DNA of 64,000 nucleotides from Nocardia sp. NBC_00416 (GTDB taxonomy: Bacteria; Actinomycetota; Actinomycetes; Mycobacteriales; Mycobacteriaceae). The stretch is taken from contig NZ_CP107932.1 in assembly GCF_036032445.1 (NCBI RefSeq), forward strand, positions 6,140,501 to 6,204,500, read 5' to 3'. Position 1 is the first letter of the stretch. Every line of letters begins with the position of its first letter. Below, piece after piece: positions 7,331-16,588 of this stretch. The notes under the pieces were generated by a model, which saw only the letters and a program-made list of their open reading frames with translations, made no database searches and had not been told where the DNA came from. The translations under genes were made by a program, and so were the position numbers.

Positions 7331-8878
7331 CTATCGGTTCATCAGCGCGGAATCGGTGTCGGCAGACCGATCGGATGCGGGTTTGCGGCCGGGTGCCCAC
7401 GCGCCCAGGACGAAGGCCATCACCACGGTCAGGATGCCCAGGGCTAGCGCGGATTGCTGGGCGCCGTGCACGAAGGCTTCCTTGGCGAAATCGGCCAGCG
7501 GGTCGGCGGCTGGGCCGGCCCGCTCGGCGACCTGCAGCGCCGCGGCCAGCGAATCGCCGACCGGGCCCCGGGCGGCTTCGGGGAGGCTGGGCAGCGCGGG
7601 CGCGATCCGGTCCGCGTAGCCCACGGCCAGAATGCTGCCGGAGATGGCGATGCCGATGGCCGCGCCCACTTCGCGGGACGCGTCGTTCACCGCGGACGCC
7701 ACCCCGTGCTTCTCCGGCGGTGTGCCGTTGATGATCGCGGCGGTCGCGGGGGCGGTGCACAGACCGAGGCCGGTGCTCAGGATCAGCAGCGGCCAGAGCA
7801 CATCTATATAGGTGCTGTCCACCGCGATCCGGGAAACCAGGATCAACGCGCTGCCGACGCACGCCAGGCCGATGAAAGTCGGCAGGCGCAGACCGAATCG
7901 TTCGGCCAGCCGCGGGGCGACGACCGAGATGCCGATGAGCGGTGCGATCATCGGCGCCATCGCGATCGCCGACATGAGCGGCGAATATCCGAAGATCAGC
8001 TGCATGTACTGGACGAACAGCAGGAAATAACCGAAGGCGACCAGGAACTGCACGCCCACGCTCACCGCGCCGCTACCGAACCCGCGGTCGGCGAACAGCC
8101 GTACGTCCAGCAGCGGATTCGGCACCCGCAGCTCGACCGTCGCGAACCCGACCGCGGCCAGGACACCGCCGCCGAAAAGGCCCAGCACCAGCGGATCGGT
8201 CCAGCCGCGCACCGGCGCCTCGATGGCCCCGACCACGATGGCGCCGACGGCGATGGAGGCCGTGATGCCGCCCCAGAAGTCCAGCGGCGGCCGGGTGTCG
8301 TCCATGGATTCCGGAACCGTGCAGCCCGCGATCGCCAGCACCACCCCGGCCACCGTCATCGCCAGGAAGATCGCCTGCCAGGACCAGATCTGCAGCAGCA
8401 GGCCGGATCCGAGGATTCCCAGCACGGCGCCGCCGCTGACCACGCCCGCCCACAATCCGACTGCCACTCCACGTCGTTCGGCCGGGAATCCGCCGGTCAG
8501 CAGAGAGAGCGTGGACGGCATGACCAGCGCCGCGCCGACGCCGGCGACGGCACGCGAGCCGATGATCCAGTCGGGCGAGTCCAGCAGCAGCGGCAGCGCG
8601 GACGCGATCGCGAACACCACCAGTCCGAGCACCATCATGATCCGGCGGCCGAACCGGTCGCCCAGAGCTCCGGAGAACAGGACCAGGCAGGCCAGGGCCA
8701 GGGTGTAGCCGTCGACCACCCAGGTGAGCTGCTGCTGGGTGGCGCCGGTATCGGCGGCGATCTCGGGGAGAGCCGTGTACAGCGCGGCCATGGCGGCGAT
8801 GACCAGCGCGACCGCCATCGACGAGAGAGCCAACAGCCAGATATGGGCCCGGGACAGGCGCGTGGTCATCGATGTCAT
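7331..8878 (-). CDS. MFS drug:proton antiporter, DHA2 (14-TM, EmrB/QacA) family
   Basis: About 515 residues with 14 predicted membrane helices. The MFS loop motif GDRFGRRIMMVLG follows helix 2, and the antiporter motif C-like GLWAGVVSGGAVLGILGSG sits in helix 5. Role: proton-driven export of hydrophobic or cationic compounds across the cytoplasmic membrane. ATG 8878 is preferred over 8917 because AGAGGTGG lies directly upstream. It is co-directional with the VOC gene and divergent from the serine hydrolase at 9095. Confidence 0.85.
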   Translation of the reverse strand: MTSMTTRLSRAHIWLLALSSMAVALVIAAMAALYTALPEIAADTGATQQQLTWVVDGYTLALACLVLFSGALGDRFGRRIMMVLGLVVFAIASALPLLLDSPDWIIGSRAVAGVGAALVMPSTLSLLTGGFPAERRGVAVGLWAGVVSGGAVLGILGSGLLLQIWSWQAIFLAMTVAGVVLAIAGCTVPESMDDTRPPLDFWGGITASIAVGAIVVGAIEAPVRGWTDPLVLGLFGGGVLAAVGFATVELRVPNPLLDVRLFADRGFGSGAVSVGVQFLVAFGYFLLFVQYMQLIFGYSPLMSAIAMAPMIAPLIGISVVAPRLAERFGLRLPTFIGLACVGSALILVSRIAVDSTYIDVLWPLLILSTGLGLCTAPATAAIINGTPPEKHGVASAVNDASREVGAAIGIAISGSILAVGYADRIAPALPSLPEAARGPVGDSLAAALQVAERAGPAADPLADFAKEAFVHGAQQSALALGILTVVMAFVLGAWAPGRKPASDRSADTDSALMNR

Positions 8879-8900
8879 GGCCACCTCTCGACGAAGGAAC

Positions 8901-8912
8901 AAGCAGTTGCTT
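8901..8912. promoter_or_regulatory. Possible repressor operator upstream of the MFS pump
   Basis: AAGCAGTTGCTT is an AAGCA-GT-TGCTT dyad, 23 bp before the pump start. AAGCAA-TTGCTT-like dyads are common operators for TetR/MarR repressors of DHA2 pumps. No regulator gene is adjacent, so the assignment is weak. Confidence 0.3.
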
Positions 8913-9094
8913 CGCATCGATCAGAGCATAATTCGCAGGCCGGACGGTCGGTGATCTCGGTCACGATGCGCGGGCGGCATCGGACTGCCTGGTCACGGGC
9001 GGTGCGTGGTCGGCGCGCCGGGCGGGGTCCGCCGGTCGCGCCGGGCGGGTTCGCTCGCCGTCGCCACCGCGGCGGCGTAGCTACCCTGGGGCTG

Positions 9095-10351
9095 ATGAAG
9101 GCAGATACCGCGCTCCTGGTCCCGGTCGCCGCCGAACTGGACGACATCACCTCTGTCGGTCCGGAGGACGATCCCGTGGACCACGGACCGACCGGGGCGG
9201 ACATCGAATCGATCTGGGCGTCGGTGCGGGAGTGGTACCGGGTGGGCGCCACCCCGGCCATCCAGGTCTGCCTACGCCGCAACGGGAAGGTCGTGCTGAA
9301 CCGGGCGATCGGCCACGGCTGGGGGAACGCGCCCGGCGACGATCCGGAGGCCGAGCGCATTCCGGTGACCACGGAGTCGCCGTTCTGCGGATTCTCTACC
9401 GCGAAAGGTGTTTCCGCGGCGGTGATGTACATGCTGATCGAAGACGGCGCGTTCGGTTTCGACGATCCGGTCAGCGACTACATCCCGGAATTCGCCGCCA
9501 ACGGGAAGGCCGCCATCACCATCGGCCAGGTACTCACCCACTCCGCCGGCGTCCCGTTCGTCACCCGGCCCTACCGCGGGCACGAGATGGTGTTCGACGA
9601 GGAACTCTGTCTGCGCGGTCTGGCCGACCTGAAACCGAGCTATCCGCCCGGACGCTTCCGCGTGTATCACGCGCTGACCAGCGGGTTGATCCAGCGGGAG
9701 TTGGTGCGGCGGGCCACCGGGAAACGGATCCGGGATCACCTCGCCGAACGGGTGCTCGGGCCGCTGGGGTTCCGGTGGACGAATCTCGGGGTCCGGCCCG
9801 AGGAGGTGGACGCGGTGGTGCCGAGCGTGAAGACCGGGCCGCCGCCGTCGAAGATCGCATCGTTCCTCGCGGGTAGGGCGTTGGGCGGCGGGTTCGCCCC
9901 CGACGCGGTGAACCGGGATTCGAACCGGGCCTTCCTCACCGCCGAGCTGCCGTCGGGAAATCTGGTGACGACCGCCGCCGAGCTCTCCCGGTTCTACGAG
10001 ATACTCGCGCGCGGCGGAGAACTCGACGGGGTCCGGATCATGCGCACCGACACCTTGCGCGATGCCGTGCGGCCCGCGCCGCGCGCGCCGGGTGTGGCGG
10101 GGCACGTGAGCCGCGCCGGGTACGAGTTGGGCGGGCACCGTTCGAAATTCGGGCGCGATACCGAGTCGCATTTCGGGCGTAGCGGTTTCACCACACAGTA
10201 CGGCTGGGCCGACCCCGCGCGCGGTCTCAGCGGGGCGATCCTGACCAATGGGAAGTCCTCGCTGGACGGCGATCGCCCCTGGCAGCTGGTCGAGCAGATC
10301 TCCACGGCGTTCCGGCCGCTGCCGCCGGGCGACCGGGTCTTCGACCTCTGA
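9095..10351 (+). CDS. Serine hydrolase, beta-lactamase class C / esterase-like
   Basis: 418 residues. The SxxK motif is S101-T-A-K104 (FCGFSTAKGVSAAVM), with GVPFVTRPYRGHE and YHALTSG downstream (the latter at the Tyr-motif position). The C-terminal half has the family's ITIGQVLTHSAGVP signature. No signal peptide is visible, so a cytoplasmic esterase or amidase of the EstB type is more likely than a secreted beta-lactamase. The much longer upstream open frame is antisense to the MFS gene; ATG 9095 is where family similarity begins. Convergent with the TetR gene at 10365. Confidence 0.8.
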   Translation: MKADTALLVPVAAELDDITSVGPEDDPVDHGPTGADIESIWASVREWYRVGATPAIQVCLRRNGKVVLNRAIGHGWGNAPGDDPEAERIPVTTESPFCGFSTAKGVSAAVMYMLIEDGAFGFDDPVSDYIPEFAANGKAAITIGQVLTHSAGVPFVTRPYRGHEMVFDEELCLRGLADLKPSYPPGRFRVYHALTSGLIQRELVRRATGKRIRDHLAERVLGPLGFRWTNLGVRPEEVDAVVPSVKTGPPPSKIASFLAGRALGGGFAPDAVNRDSNRAFLTAELPSGNLVTTAAELSRFYEILARGGELDGVRIMRTDTLRDAVRPAPRAPGVAGHVSRAGYELGGHRSKFGRDTESHFGRSGFTTQYGWADPARGLSGAILTNGKSSLDGDRPWQLVEQISTAFRPLPPGDRVFDL

Positions 10352-10364
10352 GCCGATCCGCGCG

Positions 10365-10964
10365 TCAGGTCACGAGGGTGGCGATATGGTGCCGCAGTAC
10401 GCGATCGGCCGTATCGCTCCCGCCGCCGTGCGGATAGACCAGCTCGAAGGCCAGGCCGCTGAGCAGGGTGACCAGGCGTTCCGTTTCTATTTCGAGCTCG
10501 GTCACCCCTACCCGCGCGAGGGCCGCGGCGACGATTGCGCGGCGCTGCGCCCCGGCGCCGGCCGCCTCGGCCTCCATGCCGTGGACCAGGCGGGCGCCGG
10601 ACACCAGTTCGGTGCCCACCAGCAGTTCCCGGTGATCGACCGGTTCGAGAAGCGCGCGCGACACATCCTCCAGATAGGCGCGCCGGTCGGCCACGGAGAC
10701 GGGTTCGCGATCCGCGGTGACCGCCGTGAGACGGCGATCCCGGCGTAGTTCGAGCGCTTTGGCCGCCGCCATGAGGAGGCCGTACTGGCTGCCGTAGTCG
10801 CGGCGCAACGTTTTCCCGTCGACTCCGGACCGGTCGGCCACGCGGCGCGGCGTCGTTTCGGTGACGCCGCGGGACGCGACCAGTTCGAGTACGGCGTCCA
10901 GTACGGCGTCCTGCTCATTGCGCACGATCGAAATCGCCTCTGTTCGAGAATCGTCCGGGCTCAC
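10365..10964 (-). CDS. TetR-family transcriptional regulator
   Basis: 199 residues. HTH about residues 12-58 (DAVLDAVLELVASRGVTET ... VDGKTLRRDYGSQYGLLMAAAK). The GTG at 10964 overlaps the stop of the SDR gene (GTGA), so the two are translationally coupled. The coupling suggests that it controls the operon it sits in, or responds to the SDR's substrate or product. Confidence 0.8.
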   Translation of the reverse strand: MSPDDSRTEAISIVRNEQDAVLDAVLELVASRGVTETTPRRVADRSGVDGKTLRRDYGSQYGLLMAAAKALELRRDRRLTAVTADREPVSVADRRAYLEDVSRALLEPVDHRELLVGTELVSGARLVHGMEAEAAGAGAQRRAIVAAALARVGVTELEIETERLVTLLSGLAFELVYPHGGGSDTADRVLRHHIATLVT

Positions 10965-11986
10965 CAATGCGTCGCCGGAACCCAGCGGGCGGCGCGGCGC
11001 AGTACTGTTCCGGTGCCGCGGATCGCGCGTGCTCCCGCGCGGGGCAGCGGGCCGGAGCGCCGCGCGGCGGAGGTGTCGCGCCGCGGCCGGGTGTCGTATT
11101 CGCCGGTGTCGTCATCGGGTGCCGGCTCGGCATCGCCGACCACGGTGAGGTGCGGCGCCACGTCCGGCTCGGCCCGTTCGCCGCGGGCGGCGGCGGAATC
11201 GGGGATCATCCGGTAGTAGCGGTGCAGGACCAGGTCGCGCAGCCGGGGGGCGAACAGCGCGCCGAATTCGCCCAGGGTGCCGACCGGGACATCGATGCGC
11301 CGGGGGCGTTCGGTAAGCGCCCGGACGATCGTCGCGGCCGCCCATTCCGGCGACTCGGCCCGGCCCTGGTTCCCGGTGGGGGCGATCATCGGGGTGCGCA
11401 CCAGCGGCATGTGGATGGTGGTGAAGGTGACGCCGTCGGCCATGGTCTCGACGGCGGCGACCTCGGCGAACTTGTCCAGCGCCGCCTTGCTGGCCAGGTA
11501 GGCGGAGTAGCGCGGCGTGGCGACCTGCACGCCCGCGCTGCTGATATTGACGATATGGCCGAATTTCCGCTCCCGCATCTGCGGTAGCAGCGCCAGGGTG
11601 AGCCGCAGTGCGCCGAAGTAGTTCACGGCCATGGTGCGTTCGTAATCGTGCAGCCGGTCGGTGGAGCGGTGGATGGCCCGGCGGATGGAGCGGCCGGCAT
11701 TGTTCACCAACATGTCCACCCGGTCGTGTTCGCCCAGCAGCTTGCCGAGCGTGATCTCTACCGACTCGGAGTCGGTGATATCGCAGGGGTAACCGTGGGC
11801 GGTACCTCCCGCGGCCCGGATCTCCTCGACGACCGCGGTGAGTTCGTCCTCGCGCCGGGCGAGCAGGAACACCACCGCGCCCTTGTCCGCCACCGCCAGC
11901 GCCGCGGCTCTACCGATACCGGAGGAGGCGCCGGTGATGAGGACGTGCCGCCCGGTGAGGTCGCGCTTGGTCCCGGATTCGCTCAT
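10961..11986 (-). CDS. Short-chain dehydrogenase/reductase with long C-terminal extension
   Basis: 341 residues. The nucleotide motif TGASSGIG lies near residues 18-25, NNAG near 95, and the catalytic Ser and YxxxK are in NISSAGVQ ... YSAYLASKAALDKF. Residues beyond ~270 form a polar Arg/Pro-rich tail not needed for the fold. The length and tail resemble mycobacterial SDRs linked to fatty-acyl or lipid reduction, but the substrate is unknown. ATG 11986 follows AAAGGGGC. Its upstream region is shared with the SOS-controlled dnaE2 operon. Confidence 0.83.
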   Translation of the reverse strand: MSESGTKRDLTGRHVLITGASSGIGRAAALAVADKGAVVFLLARREDELTAVVEEIRAAGGTAHGYPCDITDSESVEITLGKLLGEHDRVDMLVNNAGRSIRRAIHRSTDRLHDYERTMAVNYFGALRLTLALLPQMRERKFGHIVNISSAGVQVATPRYSAYLASKAALDKFAEVAAVETMADGVTFTTIHMPLVRTPMIAPTGNQGRAESPEWAAATIVRALTERPRRIDVPVGTLGEFGALFAPRLRDLVLHRYYRMIPDSAAARGERAEPDVAPHLTVVGDAEPAPDDDTGEYDTRPRRDTSAARRSGPLPRAGARAIRGTGTVLRRAARWVPATHW

Positions 11987-12061
11987 GAACAGCCCCTTTG
12001 TGCAGGTCTTCTGGCCCGAACTTACTCCAAAGTAAGAAACGGCGCCAGGGTCGTTTCGTGT

Positions 12062-12109
12062 TCGAAAACAGGTTCGATTCCGCCTCTCGATATTCGAACA
12101 TATGTGCGA
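12062..12109 (+). promoter_or_regulatory. Two LexA (SOS) boxes controlling the dnaE2 operon
   Basis: TCGAAA-ACAG-GTTCGA (12062-12077) and TCGAAC-ATAT-GTGCGA (12094-12109) each match the mycobacterial LexA consensus TCGAAC-N4-GTTCGA at 11 of 12 fixed positions. Their centres are 32 bp apart, about three helical turns, so two dimers would sit on one face. The second box ends 10 bp before ATG 12120, so transcription must begin very close to that start codon. Confidence 0.8.
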
Positions 12110-12119
12110 TACTTGGCCC

Positions 12120-12572
12120 ATGACGGACGATCGGATGGCGGATATCTATGCCGCGGTGCGGCTCGGCGGCGCGAATCGGGAGGCGGCGCGGCAAGCGCTG
12201 CACCTACTGTGGGACCAGCTCGGAACGGACGGGGAACCGCTCTACCGGAGTGTGGTCGCCCACCATCTGGCCGATATCCAGGACACGGCCGAGGACGCGC
12301 TGCTCTGGGACACCCGGGCGCTCGACTCGGCCTTCGTACCCGGCATTCCGCTGGGGGAAGGGTTATTGGGGTTCCTGCCGTCGCTGTACCTGAGTCTGGC
12401 CGACAGTCATCGACTGGTGGGCGACTTCGACGCGGCGCGGATGCAGCTGGCGCTGGCCCGCGGACACGCGAACGTACTCGCCGACGACGCCTACGGGCGA
12501 GTGATCCGCGCCGGGGTGGACCATGTGGCGATACTGCTGGACGCCCAGTCCACCGAGCGGGTGGCCTGCTGA
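12120..12572 (+). CDS. Small alpha-helical (TPR-like) protein, first gene of the SOS/dnaE2 unit
   Basis: 150 residues, all-helical in appearance, with TPR-like helix pairs (AARQALHLLWDQLG ... LYRSVVAHHLADIQ ... LSLADSHRLVGDFDAARMQLALARGHA). No known domain assigned. ATG 12120 is preferred; ATG 12102 lies inside a LexA box. It ends 8 bp before dnaE2 in the same direction, so it should be induced with the mutagenic polymerase. It is not ImuA' or ImuB by appearance; a role with DnaE2 is inferred from position only. Confidence 0.7.
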   Translation: MTDDRMADIYAAVRLGGANREAARQALHLLWDQLGTDGEPLYRSVVAHHLADIQDTAEDALLWDTRALDSAFVPGIPLGEGLLGFLPSLYLSLADSHRLVGDFDAARMQLALARGHANVLADDAYGRVIRAGVDHVAILLDAQSTERVAC

Positions 12573-12580
12573 CTCGGCGG

Positions 12581-15500
12581 ATGGGATGGAGCAACGGCCC
12601 ACCGAGTTGGGCCGAGATGGAGCGGGTACTGTCCGGGCGGCCCGCGCCCGGACAACACCCCGGCGACGGCGGTGACGCCCCGGCCTGGAGCAACAGCCGC
12701 GGAGAGTACACGCCCGAACCGGTGGACCCGCCGACCGGTCCGGTCGTGCCCTACGCGGAACTGCACGCGCATTCGGCGTTCAGTTTCCTGGACGGGGCCT
12801 CGCAACCGGAGGAAATGGTCGCCGAAGCCGCGCGGCTCGGATTGTCGGCGATCGCACTCACCGATCACAACGGCTACTACGGAGTGGTGCGCTTCGCCGA
12901 AGCGGCCGCCGAACACGGGATCGCCGCCGTGTACGGGGCAGAACTCACCCTCGTGGAAACCGGCTCCCGGCACACCGATTCGGCGCCCCGCACGGGTGAA
13001 CCCGATCCGGACGGCGAACATCTGCTGGTGCTGGCGCGCGGGCAGGAAGGCTATCGACGGCTGTCCCGGCAACTCGCGGCGGCGCATATGGCGGCCGGCG
13101 AGAAAGGGATCCTGCGCTACGACCTCGATACGCTCGCCGCCGCCGCGGCCGGGCACTGGCAGATACTCACCGGCTGCCGCAAAGGGCGGGTGCGGCGGGC
13201 ACTGGAACAGGATCTGCGCGCCGGCTGCCGCCCCCTGCGCGCCGAGGCGGCACTGCGGGAATTGTGCGAGCGATTCGGGCCGGACCGGGTGGCCGTGGAA
13301 CTCACCCGGCACGGTCTTCCGGTCGACGACGAGTGCAACACCGCGCTGGCCGCGATAGCGGAACGGGCCGGAGTGCCGGTGGTCGCGACCACCGCCGCGC
13401 ATTTCGCGACCCCGGACCGCGGGCGACGCGCCGCCGCCCTGGCCGCTATCCGGGCCCGGCGCAGTCTCGACGATATCGCCGGCTGGCTCGCCCCGGCCGG
13501 CGGCGGATATCTGCGCTCGGGCACGGAGATGGCCCGGCTGTTCGCGGAATTCCCGGAAGCCGTATCGAATTCGGTGCTGCTGGCCCGCGAATGCGCGTTC
13601 GATCTGCGGCTGATAGCGCCGAGCCTGCCGCCGTTCGATGTGCCCGAGGGACACGACGAGAACTCCTGGTTGCGGGAACTGACCTATCGCGGCGCCGCCG
13701 ATCGTTACGGCCCGCCACCCGCGAATCCGGCGGCCTACCGCCAGATCGAGCACGAACTCGCGATCGTCGCGCAGCTCGGTTTTCCGGGATATTTCCTGGT
13801 GGTGCACGATATCGTGCGCTTCTGCCGCGAGCACGACATCCTGTGCCAGGGGCGGGGATCGGCCGCCAACTCCGCGGTCTGCTACGCCATCGGCATCACC
13901 AATGTGGACCCGGTCGGCAACAAATTACTGTTCGAACGGTTCCTCTCCCCGGAACGCGACGGCCCGCCCGATATCGATGTCGATATCGAATCCGATCGCC
14001 GCGAAGAAGCGATCCAGTACGTCTACCGCAGATACGGTCGGGAGAACGCGGCGCAGGTAGCGAATGTGATCACCTATCGCGGGAAATCCGCGGTCCGCGA
14101 CGCCGCCCGCGCACTGGGTTTCGCACCCGGCCAGCAGGACGCCTGGAGTCGTCAGGTGAGCCGATGGACGGGGGTCGGATCGGAAACCGGCACCGATATC
14201 CCCGAACCGGTATTGGCGCTGGCCGCCGATATCGAAGGTCTGCCGAGGCATCTGGGCATCCACTCCGGTGGAATGGTGATCTGCGACCGGCCCATCGCCG
14301 ATGTGTGCCCGGTGGAATGGGCGCGGATGCCCGGGCGCAGTGTGCTGCAGTGGGACAAGGACGATTGCGCGGCAGCGGGACTGGTGAAATTCGACCTGCT
14401 GGGCCTGGGCATGCTGTCCGCCTTGCACTACATGATCGACCTGGTCCGTGCACACATCGGCGTGACGGTCGAACTGCACACCCTGGACCTCACCGAACCC
14501 GCCGTCTACGAGATGCTGTCCCGGGCGGATTCGGTGGGAGTCTTCCAGGTGGAATCGCGTGCGCAGATGGCGACACTGCCGCGGCTCAAACCGCGGAAAT
14601 TCTTCGATCTGGTAGTCGAGGTGGCGCTGATCCGGCCCGGCCCCATCCAGGGCGGTTCGGTCCACCCGTATATCCGCCGCCGAAACGAACTGGAAGAGGT
14701 CACCTTCGATCACGAAGCGCTGCGGAATTCGCTCGAACGCACGCTCGGAGTGCCGCTGTTCCAGGAACAGCTCATGCAGATGGCAGTGGACGTCGCGGGA
14801 TTCACCGCCGCCGAAGCGGATCAGCTGCGACGGGCGATGGGCTCGAAACGGTCCCCCGAGAAGATGGAACGGCTACGCGGCCGGCTGTACCAGGGAATGC
14901 GGGATCTGCACGGCATAACCGGTGAACTGGCCGAACGTATCTACGAGAAACTGCGCGCCTTCGCGAATTTCGGTTTCCCGGAGAGTCATTCGCAGAGCTT
15001 CGCATCGCTGGTGTTCTATTCCGCGTGGTTCAAACTGCACTATCCGGCGGCGTTCTGCGCCGGACTGCTGCGGGCGCAACCCATGGGGTTCTATTCACCG
15101 CAGTCACTGGTCGCCGACGCACGCCGGCACGGAGTCACGGTGCACGGCCCCGATATCAACGCCAGCGCGGCCGAGGCCACCCTGGAGCAGCGGGGCACCG
15201 AGGTGCGGCTGGGATTGGCTGCGGTGCGCGCCATCGGCGCCGACCTCGCGGACAAGATCGTGGCGGCCCGGGACGAAGCCGGGCCCTACACCTCCTTCCT
15301 CGACCTCACCGGTCGGGTGGAGATGACCGTCCCGCAAGCGGAATCCCTGGCCACGGCGGGTGCGCTCGGCTGCCTGGGTTATTCGCGGCGCGAAGCGCTG
15401 TGGGCGGCCGGAGCGGCCGCGGGCGAACGATCCGATCGGCTGCCCGGAACCGGCGCCTCGACCACCACGCCCGTGCTGCCCGGTATGAGCGAACTGGAAC

Positions 15501-15898
15501 ACGCCGCAGCGGACGTCTGGGCGACCGGGGTCTCGCCGGGCAGCTACCCCACCCAATTCCTCCGGCCGCGACTGGACGCGCTCGGAGTGATCCCGGCGGC
15601 CGGTCTGCTCTCGGTGCCCGACGGCACCCGGGTACTGGTCGGCGGGGCGGTCACCCACCGGCAGCGTCCCGCCACGGCGGCCGGGGTCACCTTCTTGAAC
15701 CTGGAAGACGAAACCGGCATGGTGAACGTGGTGTGCTCGGCCGGGCTGTGGACCCGCTACCGGCGGACGGCCCAGGGCGCCTCGGCCCTGCTGATCCGCG
15801 GCCGGGTGCAGAACGCGGAAGGCGCGGTGAGCATCTACGCCGAACACCTGCGCCGCCTGGACATGCGCATCGGCTCCCGCTCCCGCGACTTCCGTTGA
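12581..15898 (+). CDS. dnaE2: Error-prone DNA polymerase DnaE2 (ImuC)
   Basis: 1105 residues, the usual size. N-terminal MGWSNGPPSWAEMERVL is characteristic of actinobacterial DnaE2. The PHP domain starts near residue 58 (YAELHAHSAFSFLDG). The polymerase catalytic acidic motif is PPDIDVDIESDRREE, and an OB-fold lies near the C-terminus (VTHRQRPATAAGVTFLNLEDE). It performs translesion synthesis and induced mutagenesis, in mycobacteria together with ImuA' and ImuB at the replisome. Those partners are not in this window. Expression is expected from the two LexA boxes upstream of the preceding gene. Confidence 0.95.
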   Translation: MGWSNGPPSWAEMERVLSGRPAPGQHPGDGGDAPAWSNSRGEYTPEPVDPPTGPVVPYAELHAHSAFSFLDGASQPEEMVAEAARLGLSAIALTDHNGYYGVVRFAEAAAEHGIAAVYGAELTLVETGSRHTDSAPRTGEPDPDGEHLLVLARGQEGYRRLSRQLAAAHMAAGEKGILRYDLDTLAAAAAGHWQILTGCRKGRVRRALEQDLRAGCRPLRAEAALRELCERFGPDRVAVELTRHGLPVDDECNTALAAIAERAGVPVVATTAAHFATPDRGRRAAALAAIRARRSLDDIAGWLAPAGGGYLRSGTEMARLFAEFPEAVSNSVLLARECAFDLRLIAPSLPPFDVPEGHDENSWLRELTYRGAADRYGPPPANPAAYRQIEHELAIVAQLGFPGYFLVVHDIVRFCREHDILCQGRGSAANSAVCYAIGITNVDPVGNKLLFERFLSPERDGPPDIDVDIESDRREEAIQYVYRRYGRENAAQVANVITYRGKSAVRDAARALGFAPGQQDAWSRQVSRWTGVGSETGTDIPEPVLALAADIEGLPRHLGIHSGGMVICDRPIADVCPVEWARMPGRSVLQWDKDDCAAAGLVKFDLLGLGMLSALHYMIDLVRAHIGVTVELHTLDLTEPAVYEMLSRADSVGVFQVESRAQMATLPRLKPRKFFDLVVEVALIRPGPIQGGSVHPYIRRRNELEEVTFDHEALRNSLERTLGVPLFQEQLMQMAVDVAGFTAAEADQLRRAMGSKRSPEKMERLRGRLYQGMRDLHGITGELAERIYEKLRAFANFGFPESHSQSFASLVFYSAWFKLHYPAAFCAGLLRAQPMGFYSPQSLVADARRHGVTVHGPDINASAAEATLEQRGTEVRLGLAAVRAIGADLADKIVAARDEAGPYTSFLDLTGRVEMTVPQAESLATAGALGCLGYSRREALWAAGAAAGERSDRLPGTGASTTTPVLPGMSELEHAAADVWATGVSPGSYPTQFLRPRLDALGVIPAAGLLSVPDGTRVLVGGAVTHRQRPATAAGVTFLNLEDETGMVNVVCSAGLWTRYRRTAQGASALLIRGRVQNAEGAVSIYAEHLRRLDMRIGSRSRDFR

Positions 15899-15910
15899 GC
15901 TGTATCTATT

Positions 15911-16455
15911 GCGCCGCCTTCGGCGTCGCGGGTCGGGGCCCTTGTCAACCCCGGTTCTTCACTCCCGCCGGTCGGTCGCTGCGCTCCCTCTCTCTGGTCG
16001 CTCCAGAACCGGGGCGGGCCCCGACCGTGAATGCTGGCCATCCGGAAGCAGGAATTGCGGAAGCAAGTGTTGCAGACTCGGCTGGACCGCTGCGAAACGG
16101 TGCCGACTCGGCGCGGGCCTTCAGACGACTCGGTGCGGGCCCTCGGACAAAAAGACAAGGAGGAGCCTGCTCGTGAAGGTCTGTGTTTATTTGCGCCGCC
16201 TTCGGCGTCGCGGGTCGGGGCCCTCGTTAACCCCGGTTCTTCACTCCCGCCGGTCGGTCGCTGCGCTCCCTCTCTCTGGTCGCTCCAGAACCGGGGCGGG
16301 CCCCGACTGTGTTTGTTTGCGCCGCCTTCGGCGTCGCGGTTCGGGGCCCTTGTCAACCCCGGTTCTTCACTCCCGGCGGTCGGTCGCTGCGCTCCCTCTC
16401 TCTGGTCGCTCCAGAACCGGGGCGGGCCCCGACCATGAATGCTGACCATCCGGAA
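15911..16455. repeat. Three copies of a ~116-bp palindromic repeat
   Basis: Copies lie at 15911-16026, 16193-16308 and 16319-16434, all in the same orientation. The first and third also share ~20 further bases (to 16046 and 16455). Each starts GCGCCGCCTTCGGCGTCGCG. In copy 1, GGTCGGGGCCC (15931) pairs with GGGCCCCGACC (16016), and CCCCGGTTCT (15949) with AGAACCGGGG (16005). So each copy can fold into a long hairpin. They fill most of the 690-bp gap 15899-16588; no gene is supported there. Confidence 0.8.
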
Positions 16456-16588
16456 AGAGCAGCGACCTGCGGATGCGAGTTCTGCGAACCTCGGAGGGGA
16501 CCACTGGGGAAACGGCCTGTGTTTCAGGCGCGCCGAAAACACGAGCATTCGGGTTACTGATCCCGAAATCGACCATTACGCTGCCAGC

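Noticed and set aside
7454..9094. Very long plus-strand open frame leading into the serine hydrolase
   Set aside because: It is antisense to the MFS and VOC-region genes, rich in Arg/Gln/His/Asp, and matches nothing; the hydrolase begins at 9095.
11648..12580. Longer N-terminus for DnaE2
   Set aside because: The extended frame is antisense to the SDR gene and overlaps the small SOS gene; the family N-terminus MGWSNGPPSW starts at 12581.
16117..16190. Transposase or integrase remnants near the repeats
   Set aside because: No recognisable DDE or tyrosine recombinase sequence in any frame; only repeat and unstructured sequence.
15835..16548. Minus-strand ORF with a repeated RGPPRFWSDQREGAQRP peptide
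   Set aside because: The peptide repeats are just the translation of the non-coding palindromic DNA repeats; copies are not a multiple-domain protein of any known type.
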